Shown: positions 47,840-64,000 of the stretch, in pieces
Layout of the letters: every line of letters begins with the position of its first letter
How positions within the stretch are numbered: the stretch's first letter is position 1
Program-made: the position numbers and the translations under genes
NCBI GenBank assembly: GCA_002005505.1
Contig: KV908413.1
Coordinates: forward strand, 164,848-228,847
Direction: 5' to 3'
Length of the DNA stretch: 64,000 nucleotides
DNA from: Botryococcus braunii
Taxonomy: Eukaryota; Chlorophyta; Trebouxiophyceae
The notes under the pieces: model-generated
What the model saw: only the letters and a program-made list of their open reading frames with translations
Database searches by the model: none
Told to the model about the DNA's origin: nothing

Positions 47840-49174
47840 GGAAAACTCCTTGAATGTTTCGCCCTTAAAACAAAAGAAGAACCTCAACTCTCAAAAAGTC
47901 TGTTTACGCTGCAAGGCCCGTGTCCAACTCCTACATGTCATTTTATTAAGAAAACAAAATTCAACTTCCAGCATAATCACTTGTTATATAAAGACAGATA
48001 TCAGGTTTTTCAAAGGGTTTTGTAATCTGGAGGTGCCTATTTGATCGTGGGAGCGAGTTCCCAGATCTCCTGTACAATCAGTTCACTCCGGGTACTGTAC
48101 CCTCCATCGTGTCCCATCGTCCTGGGACTCTAGTTCACTTGCTAATGCTTTTCTACGAAAAGAAATATCCCGCAGTTGATATAACTCGGGATGCCTATGC
48201 ACCATGCGCGGAGTGAAGCAAAATAGCATTGGTGGGCGCCTAATACACGCGGTCTCGACTGTCGTCCAAGCTGCCGAGTTTGAGATTATGCTTATGCTAA
48301 GTATCGGCATCGCCATATTTCTTGTCCGAGGATTTGTGGTAAGCTAAATACTTCCCAAACATCACCTTTGTGGTGCTCTGTATGGCAAGAGTTTAACTAC
48401 CGCAGGCACGTGATCAAGCTAGGACGGCAACGCCTTCGCGAGACTGTTGTTTCTCTTAAAAGCATCCGCCTGACCAAAGCATATTCTACTAAATGTGCAA
48501 AACTTTATCTGCACCGACGGATTTGGGTTGCGGAAGAGGATCCTCATATAATAGTTGCCGTTGAAGGCTGGCAGGGTCTGGCATCAGTGTATCGACCCGC
48601 AGTCTTTGGTTGGAACTCTCACTTGGTGAATCAGATATTCAGGGCTGACTGCGTGATTGGCAGACCATTTGTCAGGGGTTGGCACTTGGAGTAAACGCGT
48701 TTTTGGTGTGTTGCAGGGCTTGGCCACTTCTGAAGATAAATCAATATCTTCAACTGTCTAGCAATATAAGTCACTCATATGTTTGTCAAAGTGAAGCTAC
48801 CATTGCATTTCCAACCTCCACAGCTGTCTTGCATAAAAGGACATATACTTGCGACAGCGGTGTCACGCAGGGAAGGTAATTTGATATTCCTGTCAAAGCC
48901 ACATGTTTCAACCGTTCCAAAAGATTTAAAGACCTGCTAGCGTTTGTGCTGAGCCTAATGTAACCGAATTTCAATATGTGTAGTTGTCCATGGCTGCTCT
49001 GCCAAAATGATTGTATGTTTTTGCACAAGTGTCACAAGTGTCACAAGTGTCACAAGTGTCACACGTTTTTGCACAAGTGTCACAAGTGTCACAAGTCAAA
49101 CACATACCCACCCACCCCGCCCCCCCCCCCACACACACACACCCCCAGACACACACCCCACACACACAGACTCA

Positions 49175-49248
<74 letters not shown>

Positions 49249-49401
49249 CAGCATGCATACACACACACGCCTCCCTCCGCAGGGCAGGGGGGATCAGCGT
49301 AACAGGGCCAGCAGAGCTAGGGTGACTGTGCAGTGAAAGACCCTTGCTTGAGGGACATAGTCGCGGACTGCCCTTCAGATGGTAAGAGGAAAGATCTCGT
49401 A
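47840..49401. other. Divergent intergenic region
   Basis: Between the 5' ends of CSN6 (minus) and the DUF177-like gene (plus), so it probably holds both promoters and perhaps an upstream DUF177 exon. No motif is convincing. A 9-bp repeat (ACAAGTGTC, about eight copies) lies at 49025-49100 and a CA tract at 49129-49248. Confidence 0.45.
49025..49248. repeat. 9-bp repeat and (CA)n
   Basis: ACAAGTGTC repeats in two clusters of about four, then CA repeats. Confidence 0.92.
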
Positions 49402-52414
<3,013 letters not shown>

Positions 52415-52526
52415 GTGCGCATCTTCATCACTCTCTGCTGGTGTACCCTGATTTGAGCGCGCCACGTCTCTTTCTCTCCCCACCCTTCTACCCGCCCTTT
52501 GCCTGCCTCCCTCCCTGGCGGCAGTG

Positions 52527-52586
<60 letters not shown>

Positions 52587-53956
52587 AACAGCCAGAGTCT
52601 GTGTAGCATTAACATCGTAATGTTGTAGCATCGTATCTGATCGGAAAGATGGCTGCAACAGGTGCACAAGTATATGTGAGCCCGCACGGAATTCGTACAG
52701 GCTGGCTTGTTGCACCTTCTCACGGCTCCAAGAATCTGTCTGCAAGCCTGAGTGACAGCAAATTGGCACAACTGCAAGGCTTACGCAAGGCTCTGGAGAC
52801 ACAGTGAAGATGCGAGGATCTTGTGCCTGTGCAAAGGAAGCTCAGCCTGTTTTGCCTCATGTCTAGGCAGACAGGTGCAGCAGATCTGTCTGCTTAAAGC
52901 ATGCACGTGCTGTGCTATGGCTGTGCTTTGCAGACTGCCATTGCAGGCTCCCCGGTTCAGAGGACATGCGTAGTTGTAAGGCATTGTAGATGTACCCGCT
53001 GGATGAGTGTTTTACCCCTGTTTGTTCCAGAGAGCATGATTTTGTGTCACCACCACGACCCATTTCGTCACACAGTAGTAGTGCATGGTTTCCTGGGGGT
53101 GGAACAGTGCGACTGGCCCTGTGTATTTAGCAGCCTTGGTCCATTGCTGAAGTATTAACTCTCACAATACCGGGGTCTGCTGATGCACACTTGGACTGTG
53201 AAGCTTCGCAAGAACATGCGGAGCTATGTGTCTAGTCAGTTTGACCAGCGGATACACACCAGTGATAGGCTTCAAAATTTCCAGACCTTCAAGTACCGAA
53301 ATCTGCAGAGCTTAATGAAATCTCAGGCTTTTATGAACAAATTCCAGATGTCCGAGTACTATTATCATGAATGTAGGAAACGACATGGCAATTGCTAACT
53401 CGGCTGGGTTGGTAACTACGAGTCCGTACCAAATTGTAACTTTTCAAATAGCGTGCGTGCTTGTCATCACATACACATACACAAATTATGAAGCACGCCA
53501 TACTTCAGCCGCGTATTCGTACTGTAACAGTTGTTTCTTGGACATGTAGAAGGGCCTGCGTCGTTAGCTGTAAGACCATGCAAAAGTCGTTCCTATGTGC
53601 TCGTTATTGATGTAAGAAAAGCTGTTTCAATCCTTCCAGTGGGTCCTTTACCAGGGCTTTTGAAACCAGTATCCCTCTGTAATTTCCACTTCACTTACAA
53701 CAGCACAGTCTACGGGACTTGGACTCAAAACGTTGAGACGAAGTTTTGAAGTGCACTTTGCAGGTACTCGGCCTTTCTATGCATACATACGGGTTGGCTA
53801 AGGCACACAAATCCTTACATAGCGCGCTTACCCACACCGGCTCAGGATAGTTTGGCGCACACTCACTACCCAAACAATCGCACCTCTTTGATAAAACTTC
53901 GTCCATCACACAACCTGTCATTGCAAATGATGACTTTGAAGGTCTTCACATTCACG
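52415..53956. other. Convergent region between DUF177 and DUF810 genes
   Basis: A GT tract at 52527-52587. The last DUF177 exon may lie here, but no CxxC-type ending was recognised. No other gene seen. Confidence 0.45.
52527..52587. repeat. (GT)n
   Basis: About 30 units. Confidence 0.95.
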
Positions 53957-62909
<8,953 letters not shown>

Positions 62910-64000
62910 CTGCAAGGAAGTGAGAAGAGTTAAGGTTGGTCCCTTTTGGACTGAGGGGATTTTATCGAGCAGGGCATGCCTGAGGCTGATCCTAGAAGCC
63001 TTAAGCCGCTGACATCGACAACGGAAGAACGCCTTTTCAACTGAAATGACATTAATCAAAATGCTGCCCTTCAAATGGCAGAGTTGTTGAAACAAAGAGT
63101 GGACGCTTGCTGCAGCGTCTACTTTAGAGGAGTGCAACCATTGCTCCACGCTATACGGGCTGATTTCTCCCCAGGCCCCTGGGTCCAATTTTTTTAGCCA
63201 AAAATTGGTGAGCAAGAACCACGAAAAGGCTTTAATACAAACAATGAATAGGATGCCTTGGATTCTTGCGGACTGCCGTTGGAAAACTAAGCTTTCAACC
63301 TCATTAATTTATGAATATGTGACTAAGACCATTTCGAAACATGCGATGTTTTGAACAATGGATAGGTCAGAAATCCCATTAAAATCTGCACTATTGTGTA
63401 CATTGAACGGCAAGTCCGAGCAATGTATGCCGGGCCTATTCCCCGCAAAGCACTTCTTCTGGTCGCAGTCTGGTAAGTAACATAAGCAGATCCCATACAA
63501 CAGGCATGCAAATGAAAGGAGACTCAGTTCAAGAGGGTAGGCCGCATGGTCTTGTCGAGCGTCCCGGACGCTGCATCCGGCTGATTCCCAACAGCTTTGA
63601 AACGTCTCGTACTGTACGGGGCAGGCATTAAATTCCTTTTCCAAAGACAGAATTTCCGGAGGTCCTTGTCATCCGCGGCGGATGATCCGCCGGGCTGTGT
63701 CCGAAACGATACGGTTTCGGTGAAAGGATTCCGGCATGCTTCGAAAAAAGTGTCCGAAACCTCTTTTTTTGCGAAAGGGGGTATCGCCTGCGAAACTCGC
63801 GAAACTCCCGCTCACTCTGCGAAAGGGATATCGGCGGCGAAACTGGGTTTTCGTATCGCGTCGCAGTGTACCGCTCGTGTACTGCAGAAATCGGCAGTAC
63901 CAGTCTAACAGACAGGAGTCACGACGACAGGTACGACGATGCCAACGCTCACTCATGTCCACAAATCATTACACTGGATGCTGTGGATGCCGGCGGTTTT
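62910..64000. other. Unassigned right flank
   Basis: Expected to hold upstream DUF810 exons, since 62909 begins mid-codon, but none was proven. A minus-strand open stretch at about 63060-63190 (SPYSVEQWLHSSKVDAAASV) is a candidate. At 63660-63900 there is an unusual cluster of CGAAA motifs. Confidence 0.4.

Noticed and set aside
48368..48694. 108-codon plus-strand frame upstream of the DUF177 gene
   Set aside because: No family match and cannot be joined in phase to the DUF177 exons with confidence.
63060..63215. Minus-strand SPYSVEQWLHSSKVDAAASV as a DUF810 exon
   Set aside because: Looks protein-like, but no donor gives the one-base phase needed by the exon at 62909.

Overview
This is eukaryotic nuclear DNA from the green plant lineage. 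It has spliced genes with GT-AG introns, a Ty3/gypsy chromovirus, and very many dinucleotide microsatellites. Plant-type families are present: a DUF810/PATROL1-like protein, a plastid-type DUF177/YceD protein, an ankyrin-TPR protein resembling Arabidopsis AT3G04710, and COP9 signalosome subunit 6. Introns are long and repeat-laden. A streptophyte alga such as a charophyte is my best guess, but that is inference; no species marker was seen.

Layout. 1-1784: unassigned. 1785-2758 (+): two exons of a CS (p23/NudC-like) domain. 3632-9492 (+): ankyrin-TPR gene, possibly one transcription unit with the CS exons. 9.5-12.5 kb: degenerate tandem repeats and palindromes. 12470-18499: a complete-looking but coding-defective chromovirus on the minus strand, inserted in a (GT)n tract, with two LTRs that read as identical. 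18.5-21.6 kb: no gene seen. 21655-24628 (+): three-exon multi-pass membrane protein of unknown family. 24.6-32.6 kb: intergenic, with three minisatellite arrays. 32648-39207 (-): seven-exon pepsin-fold protein whose catalytic motifs are all replaced. 41468-47839 (-): CSN6, middle part unresolved. 49402-52414 (+): DUF177/YceD-like protein. 53957-62909 (-): thirteen exons of a DUF810/PATROL1-like protein, N-terminus not found. The last kilobase is unassigned.

Exon models were built by joining splice sites whose reading phases agree. The aspartic-protease-like gene closes to exactly 389 codons plus stop, and the membrane protein to 340 codons plus stop. The DUF810 chain stays open for 795 residues.

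The most unusual recurring pattern is in three unrelated genes (ankyrin-TPR, aspartic-protease-like, DUF177). In each, an exon edge and its splice site are tandemly repeated about four times into the neighbouring intron, leaving decayed decoy splice sites. The second highlight is the intact pseudo-aspartic protease. The genes do not form an obvious pathway; they look like ordinary eukaryotic neighbours involved in chaperoning, protein turnover, trafficking and plastid rRNA.
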